A stretch of DNA of 64,000 nucleotides. Source: Anaeromyces robustus. Taxonomy: Eukaryota; Neocallimastigomycota; Neocallimastigomycetes; Neocallimastigales; Neocallimastigaceae. The translations under genes were made by a program, and so were the position numbers. Where the stretch lies: positions 40,569 through 104,568 of the forward strand of contig MCFG01000251.1 of NCBI GenBank assembly GCA_002104895.1, read 5' to 3'. Under the pieces are notes generated by a model. It was given only the letters and a program-made list of their open reading frames with translations, was not told the origin of the DNA and made no database searches. The stretch's first letter is position 1. Each line of letters starts with the position of its first letter. Positions 1-11,861 of this stretch are shown here, piece after piece.

Positions 1-958
1 ATAAAATATTTGTTCATTAAAAATAAATAAATAAATTTCTACAGAAAAAGATTTTTTTTATATTTATATTTATATTTTTATTTTTAGAGTAATTAGAAAT
101 ATAAAAAAAATTAACCGTTTAATTATACGTTTTACGTTGTTACAAATAATGATGTTGTCACGTCACAAATAACCTAAAACTTTAATTATTATCAAAAAAT
201 AATTCATTATATATATAATAAAAAATAATAAAAATTATGATATTACATATTAATTATTACAATTATATATAAATAATATATAAATAACGGTTAAATAATT
301 AAAAAAAACTACTTTTATTTTATTTTAAAGATTAATAATAATTCTGTAAAGTTTTCCAAGAAATAGATGTAACTACTAATAATTTGATATAAAGCATAAA
401 ATCTATTATTTCATATATTATTTCATATATTATTTCATATATTATTTCATATATTATTTGGTTTTTTTTTAAAAAAAAAATTTTTTTTTTAAGATTTTCT
501 TGTATAACATTAAAAAGTTTTTGTGCAACATAAAAAATATTAAATTGAGAAAAAAAAAAAAGTTTAAATAATATTTAATATTTTTAATATTTAATATTAA
601 ATTTAAAATTACCACTTAATAAATTATATAGCTTTTTATCTTCTCTTCTTTCTCTCTCTTTATTACTATTATCAATGGCCATTACTAACAATTAAATAAA
701 ATTATAATAAAACTTTTAATAATACTACTTTATTATATTATTAATTTGGCCTTAATTTTTTTATTATATCCAATCGTAAATTATAATTTAACATGAAACT
801 TTATAAGGATCTTTTTTTTTTATTTTTAAAATAAAATTTGATATGATTAATTATATTTAATATATTACAAATATTATTATTTTTTTTTTTTGCAAAACTC
901 TAATAAATATGAATTAGAATGAAGAATTATTAAAAATAAAATTTTTTATTAAAATACC

Positions 959-990
<32 letters not shown>

Positions 991-1541
991 TTTATAATTA
1001 TATATTTATATTTATATTTATAATATATAAATGTATTAAATATATATTAAAAAATACAACGTTACAATAAATATAAATTACATCTTTACAATAATTTTTT
1101 TTTTTTTTAATTGTACAAATAACTTTCTTCAATGGATTTCATGAATGGTAGTTTATTGTTTTATTATTAATTAATAATAGATATTATAGAAAAAGAATGT
1201 TCTTTTAAAACTTTATAAAATTTATATATAAAAACCAAAATTTTAAAAGAAAAAAAAATTAAAAAAAAAAAAAAAAAAATTTAAATCATAAAACTGCAAT
1301 AATTATTATTATAAAGTATATATTATTTAATAAAATAAAGTAATAAATATAATTATAATAATAATAATTATAATAATAATTAAAAAAAATAAATATAAAA
1401 AAATAAAAAGTAGAAATAAAATAAATAAAATTAAAATTAAAATTAAAAAGGAATATAATTTACTTTTCTATAAAATAATATAATCAAATTAAAAAGGAAT
1501 AAATTTTATTTTTCTATAGAATAATAAATAATATAATAAAA
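1..1541. other. AT-rich spacer, no gene seen
   Basis: Almost pure A/T with homopolymer tracts. A 12-bp tandem repeat (unit attatttcatat, about 4.6 copies) lies at 405-459. No frame with coding character was found on either strand. The last 200 bases presumably hold the promoter and 5' UTR of the gene starting at 1542. Confidence 0.6.
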
Positions 1542-4340
1542 ATGAAATATTTATTTCTTTTAGTATCTTTATTAATATTATATATTAATAAATCCTATCA
1601 AAGTGATAGAATTGCTTTTTTAGATATTCATGGCGAAGATCCAACTGTTGGTGATGCTATTGTTATTCAAAGTACAGATTCAAAAGGTCGTGATATTTAT
1701 GGTATGATAGATGCAGGTTTAAATACCATGGAATCTTATTCAACCGTTGATTATTACTTTAGAAAAAATAATATAACTGAACTTGAATGGTTTCTTATAA
1801 CTCATGCTCATGCTGATCATTATGGTGGATTACATAAAATAGTAGAAAATCCTAAAATTAATATTAAAGTAGTTTATGCTAAAAAATACAATAATATTGA
1901 TAGTTATAAATGTAAAGATGGTCAATCTATTAAAGATTTTAGAATTGAAAGATTAAATCAATGGAATGAAATTATTAATAAAGTAAAAGATCGTGGTATT
2001 CCAGTCACCTATATTAATAGCTCCTCGGAAATCGTTAAAAATTATCTTTCATTAGGTAATTATCAATTTAAACTTTTAAATGTGGATGAAGTCTTTACAA
2101 AATTTAAAAGTTATTGTGATAAAAAAAATGTTTGTAATGAAAATTCAAATAGTGTTGTAGCTGTAGGAAAAAATAATAATAAATATTATTATTTAAATGC
2201 TGATATTGATACTTATCCTTCCGCATTCAAAAATTTGTCAGATGCTTATAAAAATGCATATTATGATCATAGAGTTGATAAATTAGTTAAAAAAGCTAAA
2301 CAGTTATTTAATATTGATCATTTTGATGTTTATAAAGTTTCTCATCATGGAGCTAGTTATAATAATATTCAAGAAGCATTTAATGAAGCTAAAGCAGATA
2401 AATGTATAATAACTAAAACAAGAAATGGAACACCAAGTCTTGATGAATTACTTACAAAAATTCGAAAGGTAAATAATGATACTGAAATTTTTTTTTCTGG
2501 TGATGGAACAGTTATCGTTAATCAAGATAAATATGGAGAAATTAAGGTGGATAAACAAACAGACGAACATGCTATTATAGAATTAGATAAAAGTAAAGTT
2601 AAAGAACAATGGATTTATAATACAGCAACTAATAAATGTTTATTTGATCCAGGTACTTTCAATATAAGAGCTAAACTTAATAAATGTACAGATGATGATA
2701 CTTCCAAATGGTATGTTTTATCCACAGATAAAGGTATACAATTTCGTTCTAAAGCTAATCCAGATCGATGCCTATTTACCAATAAATATGGAAATGTATT
2801 ATTAAATCAATGTGATTATCGATCATTTTACCATTATGGTGGTGATGAAGAAAATACCCATAAAATTAATACCATTCAATCCATCTTTTCAAGAAAAACA
2901 TGTCTTGGTATTTATAATGCTACAGAAATTAATAATAAATCTTTTAGATTACATTTAAATAATTGTGACCTCAATGATGATTTACAACAAACTTGGTCTT
3001 TTTGGAATGAAAATCCAGCGGAAACTAAAATAGTTAAAATTTTTAATAAAAATACTAATAAATGTTTACGTGCTCCAACTAGTTTTACTTTTAGACCTCT
3101 TTTTGAAAAATGTGATGATACCGTAAGATCAAAATGGTTAATATCTTCATCTTCTAAAGGTTATATTCGTTCCTTACAATATCCAGATTGGTGTATTAAT
3201 TTTACTACAAAAAAAAAGGGAACTCTTAGTTTACGTCAATGTGATACCGATGATATTATATTTAATTATCCAACTTCATCTCAAGATACTATAACTTCTC
3301 CATTAGATACTACTAAATGTCTTGGTATTTTTGAAGAAGATAGAGGTAAAGAAACTTCAAGATTAAATTTAAATAATTGTGATAAAAGTAAAAGTGAACA
3401 ACATTGGGAAATTCAATATGTTAATCAATCATCATCAACAAAACCAATAGCAACAACAACTACAACTACTACTACAAGAACTATTACTACTACAAGAACT
3501 ACTACTACCACTACTACAACAACAGTAAAACCTTTACCAACTATTAATCTTAATGATCCTAAATGGATTTATAATAATTATTATAAACAATGTTTATCTC
3601 CTCAAAATGCCATAGATAAAAAACCTCTTCTTAAAGATTGTGAAAATACTAATAGATTTAAATGGTATATTTCTCCATATCCAAAAGGTTATTTCCATTC
3701 TGGATATGATACGAATAGATGTTTAAATCTTTTAGATCCTGTTAATGGTAAAATTAAAGTTAGTCAATGTAATAGTAGTACTATTTTTGAATATAAAAAT
3801 AATCATATTTATTCTGATGGGGATAATCAAAGATGTGTAGGTATTGGTGATCCAGAAAATATTACTGGTACCTATTTAAAAGATTGTGTTAATGATTCAG
3901 ATCAAGAATGGTCAATTTGGGATAGAAATCCAATAGATATTATTAATGCCAATAGTCATACCGTTTGGATATTTAATAAAAAATTAAATAAATGTTTATT
4001 AGCTGGTACTCAAGCTACTAATAGACCTGTTATGGGTGATTGTAATAATAAACGTGCTAAATGGGATGCTCCAATTTCTGGAGAAGGTTTCTTCAAATCA
4101 TTATCTTTAAAAGATTATTGTATCGGTGTTAAAAATATTACTAGAGGAACTATTATTATGAATCCATGTGATCATACAGCCATTATAAGTAATGTTAATA
4201 AAACTATTAAATCATCCTTGGCTAATAATAAATGTGTAGGTTTATTAGAAAATGATAATTCAAAATTAAATTTGAATCCATGTAATGAATCCAACAAAGA
4301 TCAACATTGGGAAATCGTTGAAACAAATCCTTTATTATAA
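1542..4340 (+). CDS. Secreted metallo-beta-lactamase (ComEC-like) fused to four ricin-type lectin modules
   Basis: Single-exon 932-aa protein. Residues 1-20 are a hydrophobic signal peptide. Residues about 22-345 are a metallo-beta-lactamase fold of the ComEC/Rec2 C-terminal type: a DAG motif near D57, ITHAHADHYGG at 86-96 (HxHxDH zinc motif), an NADID aspartate near 220 and SHHGAS near 267. From about 350 to the end come four Cys-rich units resembling ricin-B beta-trefoils. Their ends carry QW-type motifs (QQTWSFW, EQHWEI, DQEWSIW, DQHWEI), and they are arranged as two plus two around a Thr-rich linker at about 628-665. The likely product is an exported hydrolase, possibly acting on nucleic acid or another phosphoester, held on a glycan surface by its lectin modules. 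The fold call is strong from motifs; the substrate is unknown. No ribosome-inactivating A chain is present. The start was chosen because the signal peptide begins at the first ATG after a dense stop region. Confidence 0.85.
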   Translation: MKYLFLLVSLLILYINKSYQSDRIAFLDIHGEDPTVGDAIVIQSTDSKGRDIYGMIDAGLNTMESYSTVDYYFRKNNITELEWFLITHAHADHYGGLHKIVENPKINIKVVYAKKYNNIDSYKCKDGQSIKDFRIERLNQWNEIINKVKDRGIPVTYINSSSEIVKNYLSLGNYQFKLLNVDEVFTKFKSYCDKKNVCNENSNSVVAVGKNNNKYYYLNADIDTYPSAFKNLSDAYKNAYYDHRVDKLVKKAKQLFNIDHFDVYKVSHHGASYNNIQEAFNEAKADKCIITKTRNGTPSLDELLTKIRKVNNDTEIFFSGDGTVIVNQDKYGEIKVDKQTDEHAIIELDKSKVKEQWIYNTATNKCLFDPGTFNIRAKLNKCTDDDTSKWYVLSTDKGIQFRSKANPDRCLFTNKYGNVLLNQCDYRSFYHYGGDEENTHKINTIQSIFSRKTCLGIYNATEINNKSFRLHLNNCDLNDDLQQTWSFWNENPAETKIVKIFNKNTNKCLRAPTSFTFRPLFEKCDDTVRSKWLISSSSKGYIRSLQYPDWCINFTTKKKGTLSLRQCDTDDIIFNYPTSSQDTITSPLDTTKCLGIFEEDRGKETSRLNLNNCDKSKSEQHWEIQYVNQSSSTKPIATTTTTTTTRTITTTRTTTTTTTTTVKPLPTINLNDPKWIYNNYYKQCLSPQNAIDKKPLLKDCENTNRFKWYISPYPKGYFHSGYDTNRCLNLLDPVNGKIKVSQCNSSTIFEYKNNHIYSDGDNQRCVGIGDPENITGTYLKDCVNDSDQEWSIWDRNPIDIINANSHTVWIFNKKLNKCLLAGTQATNRPVMGDCNNKRAKWDAPISGEGFFKSLSLKDYCIGVKNITRGTIIMNPCDHTAIISNVNKTIKSSLANNKCVGLLENDNSKLNLNPCNESNKDQHWEIVETNPLL

Positions 4341-5648
4341 TACTAAAATAAATAATTAATTTAATATTAATAATAAATTAAAAGTAAAAAAATAAAAATA
4401 AAAAAAAAATAAAAAAAAAAAAAATAAAAAAAAAAAAATAAAGAAATTAAAGTAAATAGAAAAATAAAAGTAAATAGAAAAATAAAATAAAAGTAAGTAG
4501 TAAAAAAAAAAATAAATTAATTAATAAAATAGTAAATAAAAATAAAAATTAAAAAAAAAAAAAAATAAAAAAAATAAAAATAAAAAAAATTAAATTTATT
4601 AATAAAATAAAATAAAATTAAAAATTTTTATTTATAAAAATACCTAAATTTCTTTGTAAAAAAAAAAAAAAAAAAAAAAAAACTTTTTTAAAAAAAAAAT
4701 AAATAAAATAAATAAATAAATAAATAAATAAATAAAATAAATAAATAAATATACTTTTCTTTATATTAAAATATTTATAATATATATTATTTTAATGGAT
4801 TTTTTTTTTTTTTATAATTCTAATATATATATAATTATAAATATTTCTATTTCTATTCTTGTTATTATTTATTATTAAATTTTATATATTTAATATTTAA
4901 TAATTTCAATAAAAAATTATAAATCAAAATCTAAAAATCTAAACTGTATTCTACTCCAACAAAATTATAATGAAAAATGAAAAAGAAAAATAAAAAATGA
5001 AAAATGAAAATTTAATATTTAAAAAAAAATTTAAAATAATCATAATTAATTAATATAAATAATATATAATTATCCCCCCTCCTTCTACTTATTTATGCTA
5101 AACCTTTTTTTTTTTTTTTTTACTTCTCTCTAATATATACAAAAAACATTTTAAAAAATTTTACCTCAACTTTTATATATATATAAATTTATCATAATTA
5201 TTAGTTTTAATAATAATAATTTTTTTTTCTTTTACTATAATTTATTTTTTATTTTTTTATTTTTATTTTTATTTTTTTATTATTTTCATCTTTTATAAAA
5301 CACTGTTATTTGTTATTTTATATTTTTTTTTCTTTTTAAGTTCCATTTTATTTTAGTTTTATTTTAATTTTTGATACTTTATTTTTATTATTATTATTAT
5401 TTTTTTAGTCTTTTTATATTATTTTATTATATTTATTATTTTTTTAGTCTTTTTATATTATTTTATTATATAATTATTTTTTTTTCAATTTATTATTACT
5501 ATTATTTTATATATATAATTTATTTTTGAATTAATTGATTTTTAATTATTATTATTATTTGTTATTGTTGTTATTATTGTTATTGTTATTAATTATTATT
5601 TTATCTATTTTATCTATATATATATAGATATATTACTATTACAACAAC

Positions 5649-5682
<34 letters not shown>

Positions 5683-5706
5683 TATATTGGAAATGTTATT
5701 ATTAAT
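4341..5706. other. AT-rich spacer between convergent genes
   Basis: Runs of A, T and AATA-type microsatellites, with (TTA)n and ATT tracts near 5580-5685. No coding frame was seen. It should contain the 3' ends of the MBL-lectin gene (+) and the metaxin-like gene (-). Confidence 0.6.
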
Positions 5707-7166
5707 TTACAATGGAGAATAATTTTCTTTAACAGGTGAAGATGCTAATTTAACAAATGGCATAGCAAAATATTGTTTCCATATTCTTTTTGTATAATGA
5801 ACTAAGTTTTCATATTGTAATACAAGACGTCTAAGTTCAGATTGTTGACATGGAGTAGATAAAATAACATGAAGATGAGCAAATAAAGTTGCATCTAAAT
5901 ATGTTGGTCTAGTGATTAAATTAAAAAAATTTATAAAAAAAAAAAAAAAATAAAAATAAAATAGAGAAAAATAAGAATAAAAATAAAAATAAAATAAAGA
6001 AAAGAAAAGAAAAGAAAGAAAAATAAATATTAATATTATATTATATATATATAAAACATTATATTTTAATATTTATCATTTATTAAAATATAAAATATAT
6101 TTTATATATATTACCTTTCTCCAAAGAAAAAGAGATTAGATGACATCTTTTCTGAAATAGCTTCTAATGTCATTTTAGCTTGTAAATAAATCTAAATATT
6201 ATTTCATTATTATAATTTAAAAAATATTAAAAAAAAAATATTAAATATTTATTATAAAAATAAAATTTTTATATTATTATTATTATTTTTTAAATTATTT
6301 ATAATAAAAAATAAAAAATAGAAAGAAAAAAAAAAATTAAATAAATTACATCTTCATCTTTAAGAACACATTTTTTAGCTAACATTGATTTTATTACTCT
6401 TCTTCTTTCAAGATAAGCAAGAATATATGATAAAGGTTTTGGATGTAAGTGATGATATTCATTCAAAGTCAAAGTTTTAAAATTAGTATCATCACACCAT
6501 TTATTATAATTCTACATAAAAAAAAAAATAATAATAGTTATAGTAATAATAATAATGTAACATATGATATAAAAAAATTTTAATATTTTTTTTATTTTTT
6601 TTTTTATATTATATTTCAATAATATTTTAAAATGGAATAATAATATTTATATTATTTACCCAAGCAAGAGTTAATTTTTCATCAACTAATGAAGAAAATG
6701 CTTTTTCAATAGATTCATCTTCTTCAGACAATAATTGTTTTGATTCATCAGAAGACTTTTTAAAATTAAAAGGATAAAATGAATATTTTTTTGAATATTA
6801 ATATATTAAAAATAAATAAATAAATAAATATAAGATTACTATAAAATAAAATTTGAAATTTACATTAAATTTAGAAATTTCTTCTAATAATTTTCTTCCA
6901 GATAATAATTCTCCTTCTTCATTAATTAAGAATGGAAGTTTCCCTATAAAAATTTTTAAAATATATTTATATAAATATTTTTTATTTAATAATTTTTCTT
7001 TACCATTTTATAATTTAATAATAAATATTATACCTGAAGGAGACATTCCTGGTTCACAACAATGAACAGTTATAAATTCATATTTTGAAAATAAAAGTAT
7101 GGTCTAAAAAAAAAAAAATTATTATTTTAATAAATATTAAAATAAATGATATACATATATATATAT

Positions 7167-7197
<31 letters not shown>

Positions 7198-7956
7198 TTT
7201 CATTAATTATAATTATAGAATTTAAATTTATATTATTAAATAATTTTTTTTTTTTTATTTATATAATAAATTTTATTATACCTGTATTTTTAAAGATTCA
7301 ATATCCATTGAAGCACCATCTCTACCTTGTGTACGATTAGGTGGTGGATAAATATAAAGAACAGGGACTTTTTTTTCATTTAGTATAGATCTTGGAACAT
7401 GAATTTCAGGATATTCTACTAAAGGAAATTTTGAAGGTAAAGCTTTAACGGAATTATAAGCATTAATAGAACTTGATTTAATAATTTCAAGATAAGGTAC
7501 ATTAACAATAGATTGATAGTAATCATTAATAATTTCTCTATTTAAAGTATTTCTTCTAAATAATAAATATTGTTTTTTTGGTTCATGTAATAAATATTTT
7601 CTAGAAAGAGTTTTACAATATCTATACTGATCTCCTAAATCTACGATAGCACCTCGAAAAGCATTATATAATATTTTTTCAATAAGTTCAAATATAGCAA
7701 AATCAGCTTTTATATCTCTTCTAGCTTTATTATATTTAGCAATTTGTAATGCTTTTTCATTATTATCATTGATATCATTAATATCTTTTGTTTCGACTTT
7801 AACCTCATCATTTTTAAAATTGTTTTTTATTGATGAACTAACGGAAGACATTTTTTCTTTTACGGTATCTAAACAATTTAGAGAATCTTGATTCTCTACT
7901 AAAAAAGATTTAAAAGCTTTATTTAAATAAGCTATTGCTTGTTCGGTAACTTCCAT
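5707..7956 (-). CDS. Metaxin/Sam37-like outer-membrane assembly protein, seven exons
   Basis: Exons (minus): 7956-7282, 7103-7034, 6943-6864, 6755-6660, 6511-6350, 6191-6115, 5908-5707. All joins keep frame with GT..AG and give 453 aa. From about residue 196 the order of motifs fits metaxins: VLYIYPP, then a DIESLKIQ stretch, then SPSGKLPFLINEEG (the thioredoxin-like N-domain), and near the C-terminus GERPTYLDATLFAHL (the GST-C-like metaxin signature). Metaxin and Sam37 belong to the SAM complex that inserts beta-barrel proteins into the mitochondrial outer membrane. In an anaerobic fungus the organelle would be the hydrogenosome. About 195 N-terminal residues precede the domain and are not recognised. 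No C-terminal membrane segment is visible, as in metaxin-2. The family call is firm; assignment to Sam37, MTX1 or MTX2 is open. Confidence 0.82.
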
Positions 7957-8679
7957 ACTCTATTATTTTTATTATTTTTATTTTTTTATTATATATTAAT
8001 ATTTTTACTTTCTTGACTTAAAATAACCTTAACTACTTTAAAAAAAAAAAAAAGAATAATAATAAAAAAGAATAATAAAAAAGAAAAAAAATAATAATAA
8101 ATATATATACTTTTTTTCTTTTCTTTTTTCTCTTTTTTTTTTTTTTTCTTTAACTTTCTTTTAGTATTTATTTTCTAAGAATGAAATTAAAATATAATTT
8201 TTAATTAATTTTAAAAATGTTTCTTTAATTTCAAATTCTTATTTTACTTTTTTTTTTTTTAAAGTTTATGTAACCTGAACAAACTAAAAAAAAAATATTA
8301 TATATTTTTATTAAATTAATTAAAATAACAAAAAAAACTTTATAATACAATATTTTCTGTAATACATAATAATAAAGTAAAAAAGATTTTGTATATGAAT
8401 TATTATTTAAAATTCAAAAAAAAAAAAAATTTATATAATTGGCTAATTTTTATTAAAAATTTCTTAAAAATAAAAATAAATAAATAAAATAAATAAATAA
8501 ATAAATAAATATAAATAAATAAATAAATAAATTAATAAATAAATAATACATATATATTTATTTAAAAGATTATAAAAAATAATATAAGTTATGAAAAGGA
8601 TATAACAAAAATGACAGTAAACTCGAAATATCCTATTTATATATAAATAAAACTTATCTAAATATATCAAATTTTTAAA

Positions 8680-8714
<35 letters not shown>

Positions 8715-9354
8715 TAAATAATAATAAAAAAAAATTAATACTTGTCGTATTATTATGTATAGAAAATAAAGGAGAATAACTAATATTTTGTTAAAAATGT
8801 ATAATTCATTTAAACAAAAAAAGAATAAAAAATAAAAAATAAAAATACAATAAAACAGAATAGAATTAAAAATAATAAATATATGATGTATTAATAGTTA
8901 TTTTTAAAACATTACTTTTTATTTTTAATATATTTGGGTTTTTATAATTAAAAATGTTACAAAATGTATATATAAGTATATATTTAATATATAATAAAAT
9001 TTTAAAATTTCCTTATTTTAAAATGTTAAAAATAAAGAAATGCAAATTCCAAAAAAAATAAAGTCGTTTTCTTCTTTCGTTATTTTCTTTTTTTTTTTCC
9101 AATATATAATAAATTATATTAATGATGAAAGTCATTAAAAAATACATGAAAATGAAATGATAGTATATACAATTAAATGTGAATAAATCTTTAAAATAAA
9201 TTATAAATATATAAGCTATTAATGTAGCACTTGAAAGTACATTGATATATGTAAATATATAATATTTTCTATATTTACTTATTATTTTTGTACTATAGAT
9301 ATTTTTTTAAAGTATCTTTTTTTTTTTCATTAAAAAAAAAATGTATAATTTATT
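7957..9354. other. AT-rich spacer, no gene seen
   Basis: Contains a (TAAA)n/(AAAT)n block at 8467-8545 and a TA run at 8683-8712. Open frames here are low-complexity Ile/Tyr/Phe strings from these repeats. The right part holds the promoter of the metaxin-like gene. Confidence 0.55.
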
Positions 9355-9986
9355 TTATTTTGTCTTCTTTTTTGGACTTGAAATATTGTCTGAATCATTA
9401 ATATAATCCCTACGTCTTATTATAATAAAAATAAAAATTTTAATGAGAAAATATATATATATTTATATAGTACTATTATTTTTTTTTTTTAATAATAAAA
9501 TAAAAATATATATAAAAAAAAACCTTTTAAATGAAACTAATGATTGCGGTAGAGGTGGTAATTTTTTATTTATAGCATTTTGAGCTCTTTCTAGAAAATA
9601 TTTGGATAAATCACCATTATATTTTTCAATAAGATCTCTCATAGATAGTGAAAGAATATCTCCACCTATGGAATTCATTATAGCGCGATTTCTATATAAA
9701 TTAAGTTCATATTGTTTTTCTAATTTTTTTCTTAATTCTTCCCCTCTTTTAAGTCCTTATTTTTTTTTTTATTTTTTTTTTTTTGATAATATTTATAATA
9801 ATAAATAATTAATAATACACTTTTAAATAATTATTGTTTTTTATTATAATTATTTTTATTAATATTTAATAAATTACCTTCATTATGAATCCCTTTTAAT
9901 TCTTCTATTTTTTTTAAATGATTAAATTTTAATCGTTCAACTGCTTTTTCATTGGTATAATTTTGTCTTTTTATTTCTGTATTCAT
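9355..9986 (-). CDS. Small basic charged protein of unknown function, three exons
   Basis: Exons (minus): 9986-9878, 9755-9524, 9409-9355. All three joins keep frame with GT..AG and give 131 aa. The N-terminal 60 residues are Lys/Glu-rich and probably form a coiled coil (LKFNHLKKIEELKG, then EELRKKLEKQYEL). A more conserved-looking centre follows (SLSMRDLIEKYNGDLSKYF, then KLPPLPQSL), and the tail is basic (SPKKKTK). There is no signal peptide or membrane segment. I do not recognise the family. A cytoskeletal or flagellar role is conceivable because these fungi make flagellate zoospores, but nothing in the sequence proves it. The exon structure and normal codon use argue that the gene is real. 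Confidence 0.7.
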
Positions 9987-11181
9987 ATTTATTTATTATT
10001 ATATTTATTATTATATTTATTAAAAACCTTCTAATATAAATTTTTAAAATAAAAAAAAAATTGACAATAATATTAAATTATAAAATTTTCAAATTTTGAT
10101 ATTTAAAATTAAGATTTCTGAATGAAATTTCATTATTTTGAAAAAAAAAAAAAAAAAATCAAAAAATTAAAAATTTTTATTACAAAATATTTTATATATA
10201 TATTAATTTTTTTTCTTACTTTAAACTTTTTTTTTATAATCAAAAAAAATTTTTTCTTTATTTTACTATCAATGATTATAAAGTTTAAAAGAATTAAATG
10301 ACCAAAAACATTAAAAAAAAATTATTATTTAACTTTTTTCCTTTTTTTCCTTTTTTTTTTATTATTTAATTTTACATAAAATTTAAAATTATTTTATTTA
10401 TACAAAAGAGGAATATATTAATTACTTTCTTGCCAGGACATTAATAAATATATTATAATCAATTTTACTATTAATTGTGAAAACTTTTTTTTTTACATAT
10501 TCCTGGAAAACAAAATTTATCATTATTACAAGCTTTCATATTGAAAAAGTTCTATACGTTTAGAATATTTAGTACAATCACTATGAAAATTAATATAATA
10601 TAAAATCTAGCTAGATTAAAATAAATATATTATTATTTTAATAAATATTATATAAAACTATTATATTATTTATTTATTCCATAAAGACACCAAATTATTA
10701 AAATCTACTCTTTCATAATAGTTAAAAATAGAATAATTGAAAAAAAAAACTGTGAAATATTTAATAATTATAATGATTAAAATATATACTCATATATAAA
10801 TGTAATATATTTTATTTTATTTTATTTTATTTTTATTACATTCTTATTATTATTTTTTTTAATATTTTTTTTATTGCATTTATTTTTAATTAGTATGAGT
10901 TTTACTTTTATTATTAATATTTTTTATTATTTATATATAATAATAAAAATGATTAAATGATATATATGTATATATAAAAGATTTAATATAATGATTATTC
11001 ATTATTAATTTTTATCTTTTTTTTTTTTTTTATTATTATTTTATTATTATATATTTTTTTAATATATCGGTGTATTAAAAAGAGTTTATTGAATAGTTAT
11101 AGTTATTATGTATTAACAGAAATTAAATTAATTATTGATACATTATTTATATTTATAGTGTAGATATTAATTCTTATTTTT
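9987..11181. other. AT-rich spacer, no gene seen
   Basis: Low-complexity A/T. No frame longer than a few dozen codons with mixed amino-acid content. It separates two minus-strand genes and so should hold the 3' end of SNF8 and the promoter of the gene at 9355-9986. Confidence 0.55.
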
Positions 11182-11806
11182 TTAAGCTAATTCATTTTGG
11201 AAATAACAAGCAACATAATAATTTTTTTGCCCATTATAATCATCAAGCCAACATATACCTTCTTTAATCAATGATTCCTAAAATTGGTTCATACGTTAAT
11301 TTAAGCGAGTAATTAATATTTTGATAATATTAAAATAATATTTTATTATTAATATTAATAAAAAGGAAAATAAAAACTTACTAAAGTTTGATTTATACGA
11401 AGTAAAGACCAATTTAATTCATTTTGTATTTGTTGAGTGGATACATATCCTTTTTTCTAATAATTTAAGAATAATAATAAAAAAAAAAGAAAAATAAAAT
11501 AAAAAAAAAATTAATTAATATATTATTAACAATAATAATATAATAATAATTTTTTAATAATTAAAATATATATCATATATATATTTATATTTACTTGAGC
11601 TAGTAATAAAATACTAGAAGTATCTGAATTTAATTCTCTTGGTACTGACTGTATCATTTTCTTATCACCAATTTTTATTATTGAAAAACCAGTTCCAAGA
11701 ATTTCTATATTTTTTAATGCTCTTGTTATATCATCACTTTATTAATAATATAATGAGATGTATTAATAAATATTATATATTAGAATTACGATTATTATTA
11801 TTATTA

Positions 11807-11861
<55 letters not shown>

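Noticed and set aside
2600-4340. Ricin-like toxin
   Set aside because: Only B-chain-type sugar-binding units are present. There is no RNA N-glycosidase part, and the fused enzyme is an MBL fold.
7146-7340. Tyr/Ile/Leu-rich frame resembling a membrane protein
   Set aside because: Made of TTTA repeats in an intron of the metaxin-like gene.
9602-9808. Plus-strand 68-codon frame
   Set aside because: Antisense of exon 2 of the small three-exon gene running into a T tract.
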